From positions 41,883-105,882 of the forward strand of contig JAHRWZ010000064.1 of assembly GCA_019104865.1 (NCBI GenBank): a stretch of DNA of 64,000 bases. The letters are read 5' to 3'. A program made the position numbers and the translations under genes. Shown piece by piece: positions 10,601 through 18,006 of the stretch. The notes beneath the pieces are model-generated. The model made no database searches. It was not told where the DNA came from and saw only the letters and a list, made by a program, of their open reading frames with translations. Position 1 is the stretch's first letter. Each line of letters opens with the position of its first letter. The DNA comes from Castellaniella sp. Lineage in GTDB: Bacteria > Pseudomonadota > Gammaproteobacteria > Burkholderiales > Burkholderiaceae_B.

Positions 10601-10900
10601 GGCATCATCGTGCGCAATTCGATTCTGCTGATCGACTTCATCGACCTGTCCCTGGCCAAAGGCACACCATTGGCTCAAGCCGTTGTCGATGCAGCCGCCG
10701 TGCGCGCCAAGCCGATCATGCTGACCGCCTTCGCAGCCATGATCGGCGGCTTTTTCATTCTGGGCGATCCCATTTTCCAAGGGCTGGCGGTATCGCTGGT
10801 CTTCGGAATCCTGGTCTCCACCCTTCTGACCCTTCTGATCATCCCGTTGCTGTATTTCGCCTGGCTGAACCGCAGCGACACATCGAACCGGATGGCCTGA
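7673..10900 (+). CDS. RND efflux permease (AcrB/MexB superfamily)
   Basis: The 1,075-residue protein has the RND repeat: an N-terminal membrane helix, a large periplasmic loop, six helices, a second loop and six helices. The proton-relay aspartates D422-D423 are in the helix-4 motif GILVDDAIVVVENIHRH. The GTG start at 7673 overlaps the adaptor stop, so production is coupled. It is an inner-membrane proton-driven exporter. The second half ends with helices including GMIALAGIIVRNSILLIDF, the equivalent of helix 10. Position next to sulfide:quinone oxidoreductase and a BigR-type repressor suggests export linked to sulfur stress. Confidence 0.92.
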   Translation: MTAASPLSFAGRVARVFQNHPLTPILAVAALLLGLAALLITPREEEPQIDVTMANITVPFPGANERDVENLVAAPLEQRLAGMQGIKHVYSVSRPGGALLTVEFQVGVPRQTALVRLHNQVAQNRDLWPAGLGVGQPLIHAMGIDDVPIMALTLWTDDPGLGPVDLTAVAHTLESRIKSIPGTRDVYTIGTPDRATLLQFDPAKLSAHGLTLADLIRALQSANVVAQAGSRVADNHDIPLTAGTHLVESDLAGLVIGTQKGRPVLLSDVATLRHGADDPERYAWFGTPPGRGGPTTGMAPALTLAITKLSGTNAADITQAVRQQIDTLQGIDIPSGVHVAVTRDYGQTSTDKAESLLSHLFLATLSVVALVLLTLGWREAIVVGSAVIITLMLTLFASWAMGFTVNRVSLFALIFSIGILVDDAIVVVENIHRHMALGGHKLIEVIPEAVSEVGGPTILATLTVIAALLPMAFVSGLMGPYMRPIPINASAGMLLSLVVALIATPWLSLRLLRRHDTPAAPAPAEIQHEDRLPRIFKRVMTPFLEGRHAARRRVLLFGAMGLLVLAAIGLVAVKAVTMKMLPFDNKSEFQVVVDMPEGSTLQTTNQLLVQMGQALNGVPEVLNYQGYAGTSAPVTFNGLVRQYYLRSGPVVGDLQVNLVDKGERSRQSHAIARAVRPMLARIGARYGASIKVVEVPPGPPVLSPIVAEIYGPRYTTLRTLARDLSTKFQSEPDLVDIDTSVEADSARTILAVDRTRASRLGLDQADIVQAIRSSQTGANATYLMNGHTRQAVPIRLRLAAGDQAELDALLALRLRTSTGALVPLAAVVRPQPAAGEKAIYHKDLQPYTYVIADDAGSTDSPLYGMFSMVSTLRQEKIDGHTLAQTFVSPPDDPTAYTVKWDGEWQITYETFRDMGIAYAAGLVLIYLLVVGHFRRYMLPLIIMAPIPLTIIGVMPGHALMGAQFTATSMIGMIALAGIIVRNSILLIDFIDLSLAKGTPLAQAVVDAAAVRAKPIMLTAFAAMIGGFFILGDPIFQGLAVSLVFGILVSTLLTLLIIPLLYFAWLNRSDTSNRMA

Positions 10901-11025
10901 TCGTGATCCCAGATACGCGCAACCCGCCCCATGCGACGCGTCCTGATCGAGGCGGCGATCGGGCATCCGCGCAGCCGAAGGCGGGCGGGGCAAAGCCCTC
11001 TTCTTCCGGACCACATGGGCGGGAC

Positions 11026-11352
11026 ATGGATACATTGGAAAAAATTCTGGACCTTGACGCATCGGGGCTGGACGAACATGCGGACGAAGCCGCAGCCCTG
11101 CTGCGGGCACTGGCGAATCCGCGCCGTCTGCGGGTTCTGTGCTTGCTCACCGAGGGCGAGCGCACCGTCGGCAGCATACATAGCCACCTTCCGGCGCTCA
11201 GCCAGTCCGCACTGTCGCAGCATCTCGCCAAGCTCAGAAACGACGGGCTTGTCGTGGCACGCAGAGAAGCGCAGACCATGTGGTATTCCCTGCGGCCCGG
11301 TCCGGCGGAACAAGTGGTCGCGACGCTGCATCGCATCTACTGCTCCCGGTAA
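11026..11352 (+). CDS. bigR: ArsR-family two-cysteine sulfide/persulfide repressor (BigR/SqrR type)
   Basis: The 108-residue winged-helix protein has the family segments ALANPRRLRVLCLL, LSQSALSQHLAKLR (recognition helix) and ARREAQTMWYSL. Cysteines occur only at 39 and 106, which correspond to the redox pair of BigR and SqrR. In those proteins the pair forms a disulfide or tetrasulfide with reactive sulfur and releases DNA; metal-binding motifs of the ArsR/SmtB type are absent. It is the last gene of the oxidoreductase/RND cluster, so feedback control of the operator at 4892-4930 is likely. The start at 11026 has only a weak ribosome site; an upstream GTG at 10903 would add 41 unrelated residues. 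Confidence 0.85.
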   Translation: MDTLEKILDLDASGLDEHADEAAALLRALANPRRLRVLCLLTEGERTVGSIHSHLPALSQSALSQHLAKLRNDGLVVARREAQTMWYSLRPGPAEQVVATLHRIYCSR

Positions 11353-11376
11353 CGGGAAATTACTGCCCGAGACGGC

Positions 11377-11799
11377 TTATTTGCGCGAGGACGACTTCAT
11401 CGCGTAAGCCCCATCCCCCAGCAGCGCCAGAGCTGCGGCGGCGACCGCCAGGAATACCGGATATTCCCAGCCACCTCCGTTGGGCGCTGCGAACTGCCAG
11501 CCATTGCCCCAGTGCACCGTGGACGCCACAAACAGTTCGATGGCGGCCAACGCGGCGATCCAGCGCGACAGGACCCCCAGGATGAGCAGGGCGCCGCCTA
11601 TGATCTCGAATGCCATCACCGGATATGCCAGGAATCCGGGGAATCCGACACTGGAGAAGAACTGCGCCGTACCCGCCGGGGTAAAGACGAACAGCTTGGT
11701 CAGGCCGTGCGCGAGGAACATGACACCAATTGCCAAGCGAAGCAGCAAGGCTGCATAAGGCGCGGTATCGGCAACAGCAGAGTTGGTAGAGTGTGCCAT
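11377..11799 (-). CDS. DoxX-family membrane protein
   Basis: The 140-residue protein has four hydrophobic segments and the DoxX signature LLLRLAIGVMFLAHGLTKLF near residue 20. It continues with a GFPGFLAYPVMAFEIIGGALLILG block and ends KSSSRK. DoxX proteins are small inner-membrane proteins often induced by thiol or redox stress; a specific activity is not established. It is convergent with the BigR-type gene (24 bp between stops) and downstream of a LysR gene on the same strand with 170 bp between, so that regulator may control it. Confidence 0.88.
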   Translation of the reverse strand: MAHSTNSAVADTAPYAALLLRLAIGVMFLAHGLTKLFVFTPAGTAQFFSSVGFPGFLAYPVMAFEIIGGALLILGVLSRWIAALAAIELFVASTVHWGNGWQFAAPNGGGWEYPVFLAVAAAALALLGDGAYAMKSSSRK

Positions 11800-11969
11800 T
11801 TTGATAGTCTCATGGGTTGGAGTTGACGATCAGGTTCATGAAGAACCCCCAAGCCGGCCATACATGGCTGGCAAGTTCTGTTTGACACTGTATCCGCGCA
11901 CCGTCTGTCAATAAACCCTCCGGCAATAGATTCATTGTCTTATGTGGATAGACAATACCCGACATGCGC

Positions 11970-12878
11970 TTAGGGTCGGCTGGAAGACCACGGAGGATCG
12001 CGCAATGCGTCCACCAGGAAATCCAGCAGCTTTCGGACTTTGAGCGGCAGTTGCTTGCGCGTCGGGTACAGCGCCTGGATATCAAGTTCGGGAGCACGAT
12101 AGTCCGGCATCAGCTCGACGAGCCTGCCGCTGCGCAAATCCTCGTGGATCAGGAAATCCGGCTGCAGGATTACCCCATGACCGGCCAGCGCCGCGGCCCG
12201 GCAGGTATCACCGTTGTTGGCATGAAGGCGCGAGCGCACCCGCACCGCCACCGCCCCCGCAGGCCCGGTGAAGTGCCATTCATCACCGGACGACCAGTAG
12301 CTGTAGGAAATCACTTCGTGCAGCATCAGTTCATGCGGATGCGCCGGCTTGCCGCGTTGCGCCAGATAATCGGGGGAAGCGCAAAGCACCACACGCGAAC
12401 GGGCCAGTGAGCGGCTGACCAGGTTGGAATCCGTCAGCCGCCCGATGCGCACCACCAGATCGTAGCCTTCCTCGACGAGGTCGACGACGCGATCCGACAG
12501 CACGACGTCCAGCGTGACCAGGGGATTGTCCGCCAGGAAGTGGCCCCACAGCGGCGCCAGGTACTGCGCCCCAAGAGTCTGCGGCGCACCGATGCGCAGG
12601 CGGCCTTGCGCCTGCGCGGTGGTGGCGCCGACCTCCGCACTGGCTTCTTCCACGGCCTGCAGGATGTCCTTGCTGCGCTGGTAGTAAGTGAGCCCTTCAT
12701 CGGTGAGCGACAGACGGCGCGTCGTCCGCTGCAGCAGGCGCGCGCCCAGATACGCTTCCAGCTCCGCCACCTGGCGCGAGACGGCGGGCTTCGAAAAACC
12801 GGTCGTGTCCATGGCGCGCACGAAACTCCCGGCATCCACCACGGCGGTAAACGTCCTCATGGCTTGCAGAATGTCCAT
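11970..12878 (-). CDS. LysR-family transcriptional regulator
   Basis: The 302-residue protein starts with the LysR winged helix (MDILQAMRTFTAVVDAGSF, then SKPAVSRQVAELEAYLGARL). An effector-binding domain follows, with RLRIGAPQTLGAQYLAPLW at about residue 92 and the typical ending RKLLDFLVDALRD. It belongs to the large CrgA/DhcR-like group that has no fixed function. The DoxX gene lies downstream on the same strand and is the most likely nearby target; no characteristic T-N11-A box was identified with certainty. The start at 12878 is the canonical family start. Confidence 0.92.
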   Translation of the reverse strand: MDILQAMRTFTAVVDAGSFVRAMDTTGFSKPAVSRQVAELEAYLGARLLQRTTRRLSLTDEGLTYYQRSKDILQAVEEASAEVGATTAQAQGRLRIGAPQTLGAQYLAPLWGHFLADNPLVTLDVVLSDRVVDLVEEGYDLVVRIGRLTDSNLVSRSLARSRVVLCASPDYLAQRGKPAHPHELMLHEVISYSYWSSGDEWHFTGPAGAVAVRVRSRLHANNGDTCRAAALAGHGVILQPDFLIHEDLRSGRLVELMPDYRAPELDIQALYPTRKQLPLKVRKLLDFLVDALRDPPWSSSRP

Positions 12879-12918
12879 TATCCTTATCCAACGTATGCTC
12901 GATCACGAGGGATCTTGT

Positions 12919-13464
12919 TCAGTTTCCCGAATCAATCGACCTCGGCGTCTCAAACCGCCGGATCTTGCCAGTGGCGGGACGCACTTGATTCCAGTGTGCG
13001 ACATCGAAGTCGATGACGACCAACCCGCCTGTCGGGTATTTATCCCGCAAACGGGTGGCAACAGGTCCGGTGGCCTCTGCGAGCAGTTCCAGGACGAGGC
13101 TCTGAAGCCCCGGATGATGGCCAACCAACAGCAGCGTATGAATGTCGGCGCGGGTTTCATGAACGACCTGAAGGAGCATCCCGGCAGTGGCCTCGTAGAG
13201 ACGCGGATCATCGCGTCGGGGAATGGATTGAGCGAAGGCGGAGCATGCCAGGTCCCAGGTTTCCTGCGCGCGCCGGGCCGTGGAGACAATGACCAGATCG
13301 GGAGCAAGACCCTCTCTGGCCATGTACTTTCCCATCAGCGCACTGGCCTGCCGGCCACGCCCCGCCCGCAACGGCCTTTCATGGTCATCGACACCAGTGG
13401 GCCAGTCGGATTTGGCATGACGCAACAATATAAGGCGACGTCTTGATGGCCCGACGGTGCTCAT
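12919..13464 (-). CDS. sixA: SixA-type histidine phosphatase
   Basis: The 181-residue protein is a short histidine phosphatase. The catalytic RHAKS is at residues 15-19 and the second catalytic His is in LLLVGHHPGLQ. SixA enzymes remove phosphate from phosphohistidine or other small phosphates. The start at 13464 is chosen because it forms an ATGA overlap with the stop of the CYTH gene; an upstream in-frame ATG at 13479 is the alternative. It is the last gene of a four-gene coupled operon (CHAD, ParA, CYTH, SixA). That context suggests a phosphate or polyphosphate-related substrate rather than the phosphorelay role of E. coli SixA. Confidence 0.87.
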   Translation of the reverse strand: MSTVGPSRRRLILLRHAKSDWPTGVDDHERPLRAGRGRQASALMGKYMAREGLAPDLVIVSTARRAQETWDLACSAFAQSIPRRDDPRLYEATAGMLLQVVHETRADIHTLLLVGHHPGLQSLVLELLAEATGPVATRLRDKYPTGGLVVIDFDVAHWNQVRPATGKIRRFETPRSIDSGN

Positions 13465-13931
13465 GTCCCCATGTCCCATGGCGTCGCGTGCGCAAGCGCC
13501 TTGTTTCTGAACCGTGCATCCTCGGTCACTTCCGGGCCGAACCAGGCTGGCGGGAGGAAAGCCCTGGCTTGTGCCTCGGTAGGGAACTCGACCTCGACCA
13601 ATACCAACGGCGACAGGTGTCTCGAAAACACGTCGAGCTCAAACTGAAGTCCGCCGGGGAGCTGCCCGACATGACGGGTTTTCTCGACCCGCCTGCCCAC
13701 GGTTGCGGGCCAGAGCGTTTCGAACCGAGGCGCGTCGATCGCGATTTCGCGTTCCTCGCGAATCAGGCCTCCCCCTGATTTCACAGTCAGGAAATACTCG
13801 TTTCCACTCTGCCGCAGCCGGACTTCGACCGAATCCGTGACTGCGGTCAGGTAGCCCTGGCGGATCGACACGGCGGGCAGCCCCTCGGGCACCGGACCTT
13901 TGATGATGAACTTGCGCTCGATCTCGCTCAT
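13461..13931 (-). CDS. CYTH-domain protein (triphosphate tunnel enzyme)
   Basis: The 156-residue protein begins MSEIERKFIIKG, which contains the ExExK-like signature of the CYTH superfamily. It goes on with the alternating charged strands of the tunnel (VEVRLRQSGNEYFLTVKSG, REEREIAI, LVLVEVEFPTEAQA). CYTH enzymes bind triphosphates, and many bacterial members hydrolyse inorganic tripolyphosphate. The start at 13931 overlaps the ParA stop (ATGA), and the stop overlaps the SixA start (ATGA). It is placed between a ParA ATPase and a SixA phosphatase, downstream of a CHAD protein. A tripolyphosphatase role fits the context; adenylate cyclase (class IV) is less likely given the neighbours. Confidence 0.88.
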   Translation of the reverse strand: MSEIERKFIIKGPVPEGLPAVSIRQGYLTAVTDSVEVRLRQSGNEYFLTVKSGGGLIREEREIAIDAPRFETLWPATVGRRVEKTRHVGQLPGGLQFELDVFSRHLSPLVLVEVEFPTEAQARAFLPPAWFGPEVTEDARFRNKALAHATPWDMGT

Positions 13932-14677
13932 TCGTTCATCCGCCGGTCGAGTTCGTCGGACAGCGCCTGATACGCCTGGCTGGCCGGACCCTGCCAGGAA
14001 GTCGCCAGGACTGGAGCGCGAGTCAACCCCATACGTTCGATTTCCGAGGCGAACGGGATCTGTGACTGCATGAACCGTTCGGGCCACGCCTGCGTCATCT
14101 CGGCGATCACGTCGTGGTGAAGATTCTTGACGCCCTGCACCATCGAGAAGAAGGCGTGGATCTTCTTTTCCTGCAGATTGTTTTCCCGGAAAAAAGTCTG
14201 CAGCTGTTCGAAGGTGCGTTGCGACAAGGTCGTCGGAATGAGCGGCACGACCACCGCGTCGGCGGCTCGAAACACGTTTTCCGACAACATCGAGATATTC
14301 GGCGGGCAATCGAGCAGCGCCACGTCATAATCGGACTTGACGGATTTCAGCACCTTTTTCAATTGCGACTGTCCATCCTTCATCCGCGACAGGAAAATAT
14401 CGAAATCGCGAAACGCCATGTTCGCGGGCAGGATGTCGAGGTTGTCGTAATCGCTTCCGCGAATTGACTTGGCGACGCGATCCGTATCCCCGAAGAATCG
14501 GGCCTCGGTCAACTTACCCGAGGGCTTCACCCGGAAATAGAACCCGGAAGCGCCCTGCGGGTCGAGATCGCACAGCAGCGTGCGACGGCCCGAAGCGGCA
14601 AAGGCATAGGCGAGGTTCACGGCAGTCGCGGTCTTGCCAACGCCGCCTTTGTTGGAGTAGCAGGCGATGATCTGCAT
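13928..14677 (-). CDS. ParA/MinD-type partition ATPase
   Basis: The 249-residue protein has the deviant Walker A motif KGGVGKT (residues 10-16), the switch I region CDLDPQGASG (36-45) and the Walker B-like LLDCPPN at about 121. It thus belongs to the ParA group that positions cargo on the nucleoid. No ParB gene is nearby, which is typical of ParA proteins that position protein or granule cargos. Its start is fused to the CHAD stop (TGATG) and its stop to the CYTH start (ATGA). The CHAD neighbour suggests polyphosphate granules as cargo; this is inference. Confidence 0.9.
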   Translation of the reverse strand: MQIIACYSNKGGVGKTATAVNLAYAFAASGRRTLLCDLDPQGASGFYFRVKPSGKLTEARFFGDTDRVAKSIRGSDYDNLDILPANMAFRDFDIFLSRMKDGQSQLKKVLKSVKSDYDVALLDCPPNISMLSENVFRAADAVVVPLIPTTLSQRTFEQLQTFFRENNLQEKKIHAFFSMVQGVKNLHHDVIAEMTQAWPERFMQSQIPFASEIERMGLTRAPVLATSWQGPASQAYQALSDELDRRMNE

Positions 14678-16257
14678 CAGATGTCCTTTCCGTCGTGGAA
14701 GAGTCTGCGAAAAGCCTGCCGCATCCCGTCGCCGCTGAAATGAGCAAACGCCTGGACAATCTTTTCATGTTCCACGATCTGCCTCTGGTGCAGCACAGTC
14801 ACCAGCACACCGATGCTCTGGGCAATTTCCAGTCTGCGGGGCTCATCGCCCAAGTCGTCCAGAAAGGCCAGGAGCCCTGCCTGCTGCACCACGCAATCGT
14901 TGAACGAGCCGAGGGAATCCTGGAGCTTTTTCAGTGCCTTGAGAATATCATGAAGACCGTCCTGCTGGAACATGGGACCAAAGAACTCAATGAGATAGCG
15001 CAGCTTCTTGCATTCGACGCGCAGCGCGTGGACCTCGTCGTCCGGCATCCCTGCCGTCAGGCCCGCCGCGATTCGGCGAATCCGGCGATAGCGTTTCCGG
15101 ATCAACTCGAAAGCCAGATCCTGGGACATGCGGTCGGCATTCGGACCGGGCAATAGTGTCTTTCGCCGGGAAAACAGGTCCATCAGCGCCTCGATTTCCC
15201 TGATATACCCTTTGCCGCTTAGACGATCGGCCAGTCCGGCCCACGCAGCCAACCGCCGTTGGCCGACCCGTTCGAACATCCGGTCAAGCCCGCCGTGCAT
15301 GGTGTCGGGAACCATGGCGTAGAAGCTGCGCCGCTCCAGCAGATACACATCATCGTCGCGCAAAGGGCCTGTCGGCGCCATGAGTGCCGCGAATCGCGCT
15401 TTCAACGCAACCGTCTGTTCCGGTGCATAGACACCCTTGAACAGGCTCAGGACCGACCGGATCTTGCGCAGCGCAATGCGATAGTCATGCAGGAACTCGG
15501 TGTCGATATCGGCGACGATGCCTGGCTCATTGGCCCGGACGATAGGCAGGTGGGCGCCAATCAAAGCATTGGCCGCATCGAAAGCGGTGTCTTCGCGCCT
15601 GACCTCGACGCTCGGCCTTGCGGTGTAGCTCATGCTGGCTGGATGCATCACCCGGTAGAGATTGCCGGCGGCCAGTGGCATTGCGTCGCAAGCGTGCAGG
15701 CGCGACAGCAGATCCCGCAGCGCCCCGCCATAGCCCCGCAGCTCCCGCACCGTCACCAGGACGATGGAATCGCCGTCAATGGGGCACAATTCGCGCAGAT
15801 TCGCACTGACGCGGGTCTTGCCCCCGCCGTCTACCAGGGCGAGCCGGCCGCACCGCGCCGCACCCGACGTCACGGTCAACAGCGCCCGCAATGGCGGCAG
15901 ATCGGCCAATGCCGCCTTGACCGGCCCCTCGGCGAATGCCGACACGAATCGAGCCTCGGGCGTGGCAGGCTGGCTCAAGACGCGGCCGGAGGCGGACAGG
16001 AGATGTGCCCGGCCGCCTGCCTCCAGCAACAGCCTTTGCGAAGCACGCAGGCTTTGGTTGAAATTGTCCCGGATCGTAAAAGGGTGCCCGCCCTCTTCCC
16101 ATTCCAGCACCAGCGTCAGGTGCCGGTCGCCGCCCCGGGACAACCGGGCAAGCCGCGTTGCCCGCAAGTAAAAGGTCTCTTGCGTCAGGCCCCTGCCCCG
16201 GACTTTAGCGCTCGAGCCGGATGATCCAGGATCTGCTTTTTCAACGATGGGTCGCAT
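14677..16257 (-). CDS. CHAD-domain protein with a CYTH-like N-terminal half
   Basis: The 526-residue protein carries a C-terminal CHAD domain (about residues 225-510) with both conserved histidine blocks, FLHDYRIALRKIRSVL (about 255-270) and VHALRVECKKLRYLIEFF (about 409-426). CHAD domains are helical, basic and bind polyphosphate; they localise to polyphosphate granules in Ralstonia. The N-terminal 200 residues resemble a worn CYTH domain (LADLPPLRALLTV, then a VRELRGY stretch) without clear catalytic charges. I chose ATG 16257 because GAGGAAGG lies at good spacing; ATG 16263 and GTG 16278 are alternatives. It heads the coupled operon CHAD-ParA-CYTH-SixA. Confidence 0.85.
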   Translation of the reverse strand: MRPIVEKADPGSSGSSAKVRGRGLTQETFYLRATRLARLSRGGDRHLTLVLEWEEGGHPFTIRDNFNQSLRASQRLLLEAGGRAHLLSASGRVLSQPATPEARFVSAFAEGPVKAALADLPPLRALLTVTSGAARCGRLALVDGGGKTRVSANLRELCPIDGDSIVLVTVRELRGYGGALRDLLSRLHACDAMPLAAGNLYRVMHPASMSYTARPSVEVRREDTAFDAANALIGAHLPIVRANEPGIVADIDTEFLHDYRIALRKIRSVLSLFKGVYAPEQTVALKARFAALMAPTGPLRDDDVYLLERRSFYAMVPDTMHGGLDRMFERVGQRRLAAWAGLADRLSGKGYIREIEALMDLFSRRKTLLPGPNADRMSQDLAFELIRKRYRRIRRIAAGLTAGMPDDEVHALRVECKKLRYLIEFFGPMFQQDGLHDILKALKKLQDSLGSFNDCVVQQAGLLAFLDDLGDEPRRLEIAQSIGVLVTVLHQRQIVEHEKIVQAFAHFSGDGMRQAFRRLFHDGKDI

Positions 16258-16413
16258 ACGCATCCCTTCCTCAGCCACCTAGATCCCAGAGACATCTGTT
16301 CCGCCTCTGGCTTCCGTCAAGCAGACGTCATGATGTCAGAATTCGAAAACACTCATGCTCGCGTTCTCCGGACGTGAATGAGATAACGAATGCCCAACTG
16401 ATCAGTCCTGATG

Positions 16414-17808
16414 TCAAAGATGCGCCAGCTGCTGGGTCAGATAGGAACTGAGCGAATTCATCTGCCCCACTGTCGAGTCCAGTGCTGTGAATTGCTGGCG
16501 GTAGTTTTCCATGTCCGCCGAGATCCGATCCGAGGTCTGGGTGTATTGGGACTGCAGGTCGGTCATCATCTGATTCATGCTGTCGCTGGCGTTCGAGAAC
16601 AGCCCACCGGTCTGCAGCATGTTCGCGGAGAGGGTCTGGAAGGCGCTACCCAGACCGCTGGTCCCACCCAGCACCGCTTGCACGTCTCCAGGGTTGCTGG
16701 ACAGTGCCGCCGACAGCGCATTGGTGTCCAGCGTGAGGCTGCCGCTCGTCGGATCGGTGCTCAGCCCCAGTTGGAAAGCGGACTGGTACGTGGTCGTGCC
16801 TGAGACCACCGTGTTCAAGGCACCGAACATTTGTTCCTGTACTTGCAGGGCCACCGGATCGCCGGTCAGGATGCTACCCGATTGGGTGGCTGTGTTATAG
16901 GCGGTCAGCGACTGGATGGTGGATTGCAGCCCATTGTAAGCCGTCACAAAACCCTGAACGGCCTGCGTGATCTGCGAGTCGTCGTGCGTGATGGATAGCG
17001 TTGAGGGCGATGCATCGACAGCTGACAGATTCAGCGTGACACCCTGGATGGCGTTTTGCAGCGTATTGCTCTGGCTGGTGACACCGATGCCATTGATATG
17101 TACCGAGGCATTGCTGGCCGCAGTTTCGGCGACGCTGGAGGCGGTGCCTTGGGTAAAGCCCAGCATTGACTGCAAGGCGCTATTGCTGCTGCTGATGCTG
17201 GTCACGGCTGACTGATCGCCGGTTTTGTTCGCGATCAGCATCAGGTGATAGGGAGTTGCGGAGCCGTCGTTGATGATCGTGGCAGAGACACCCAGGCTGG
17301 GGTCGCCGTTGATCGCGCTGACCAGGCCGTTGAGCGAGGTGTCCTTTCCGGTCAGATCCAGGGACTGCGTGGTGCCGTTCTTCAGCGTCAGGGTCAGGGT
17401 TCCGCCCGTTCCGTTGGCCGTCGTGTTGCTGGTTTGGCCGGCCGTGTACAGGGTCTGGGCCGTGGCGAGCTGATCGACGGTCACGCTGTATTGACCGGCT
17501 ACGGCGCCACTGCCTGCGCTGGCGGTAAAAGCTGAACCTGTCACGCTGGTTTTCAGAGCCGTGAAGGTCCCTGTGCTGCTCAGGGTTTGGGCTGCGGTTT
17601 GCAGGGCGCTGATCGCGCTCTTGAGTTTGCCGTAGGCCGAAATCTTTGCGTTGAGCGAGTCTTCCTGCGACTGGATAGGCTCCAATGCCAGATTTTCGCT
17701 GGTCTGCAGCTGGGTCATCAGGCTGCCAAGCGGCAGGCCCGAGCCAACCCCCATCGAGGAAAAAGTGGAAGTATCCATGGAGGAGAAGGGTGCGACCGAC
17801 AATGTCAT
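16414..17808 (-). CDS. fliD: Flagellar hook-associated protein 2 (filament cap), orphan
   Basis: The 464-residue protein fits FliD, the cap that folds flagellin at the filament tip. The N-terminal coiled segment (TQLQTSENLALEPIQSQ) leads to KISAYGKLKSAISALQTAAQ. A Ser/Thr/Gly-rich middle includes QYSVTVDQLATAQ. The C-terminal helical region contains QFTALDSTVGQMNSLSSYLTQQL. The start at 17808 has CGGAG six bases upstream. No fliS, fliT, flagellin or other flagellar gene is in the window. A fliD on its own between a polyphosphate operon and tpiA is unusual; it may be a moved copy or serve a flagellum encoded elsewhere. Confidence 0.88.
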   Translation of the reverse strand: MTLSVAPFSSMDTSTFSSMGVGSGLPLGSLMTQLQTSENLALEPIQSQEDSLNAKISAYGKLKSAISALQTAAQTLSSTGTFTALKTSVTGSAFTASAGSGAVAGQYSVTVDQLATAQTLYTAGQTSNTTANGTGGTLTLTLKNGTTQSLDLTGKDTSLNGLVSAINGDPSLGVSATIINDGSATPYHLMLIANKTGDQSAVTSISSSNSALQSMLGFTQGTASSVAETAASNASVHINGIGVTSQSNTLQNAIQGVTLNLSAVDASPSTLSITHDDSQITQAVQGFVTAYNGLQSTIQSLTAYNTATQSGSILTGDPVALQVQEQMFGALNTVVSGTTTYQSAFQLGLSTDPTSGSLTLDTNALSAALSSNPGDVQAVLGGTSGLGSAFQTLSANMLQTGGLFSNASDSMNQMMTDLQSQYTQTSDRISADMENYRQQFTALDSTVGQMNSLSSYLTQQLAHL

Positions 17809-18006
17809 TGTAGACTCCGGCAAGTTTGCCTAGTAGTTGACGAATTTACGGCACGACCGCGAAATCATTATTAGTATCTCCTGTAAAAGTTGAAACAACT
17901 TGATGCCGACAACTGGATTCTGGACAGCGTGGCTCATCCCGCACTAGCCATGCATCAAACACGCTACAATCAAGAGTTACCTGATTTGATCTGATCCATT
18001 ACACGA
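17809..18006. promoter_or_regulatory. Divergent intergenic region fliD/tpiA
   Basis: These 198 bp separate the fliD start (minus) from tpiA (plus). TACAAT at 17965-17970 is a fair -10 element for tpiA, with no convincing -35 in front of it. I could not make a good sigma-28 site for fliD. The short reading frame described at 17830-17868 lies inside. Confidence 0.3.
17830..17868 (-). CDS. Possible 12-codon leader peptide upstream of fliD
   Basis: An ATG at 17868 is preceded by CAGGAG nine bases upstream, a better ribosome site than many genes here, and reads 12 codons (MISRSCRKFVNY) to a TAG. It lies 21 bp before the fliD start on the same strand. It could be a translated leader influencing fliD, or a remnant of a displaced start region. 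Nothing beyond the ribosome site supports it. Confidence 0.25.
   Translation of the reverse strand: MISRSCRKFVNY

Noticed and set aside
17809..17870. Sigma-28 promoter for fliD
   Set aside because: TAAATTCG and GGCAAACT are too far from the consensus to claim.
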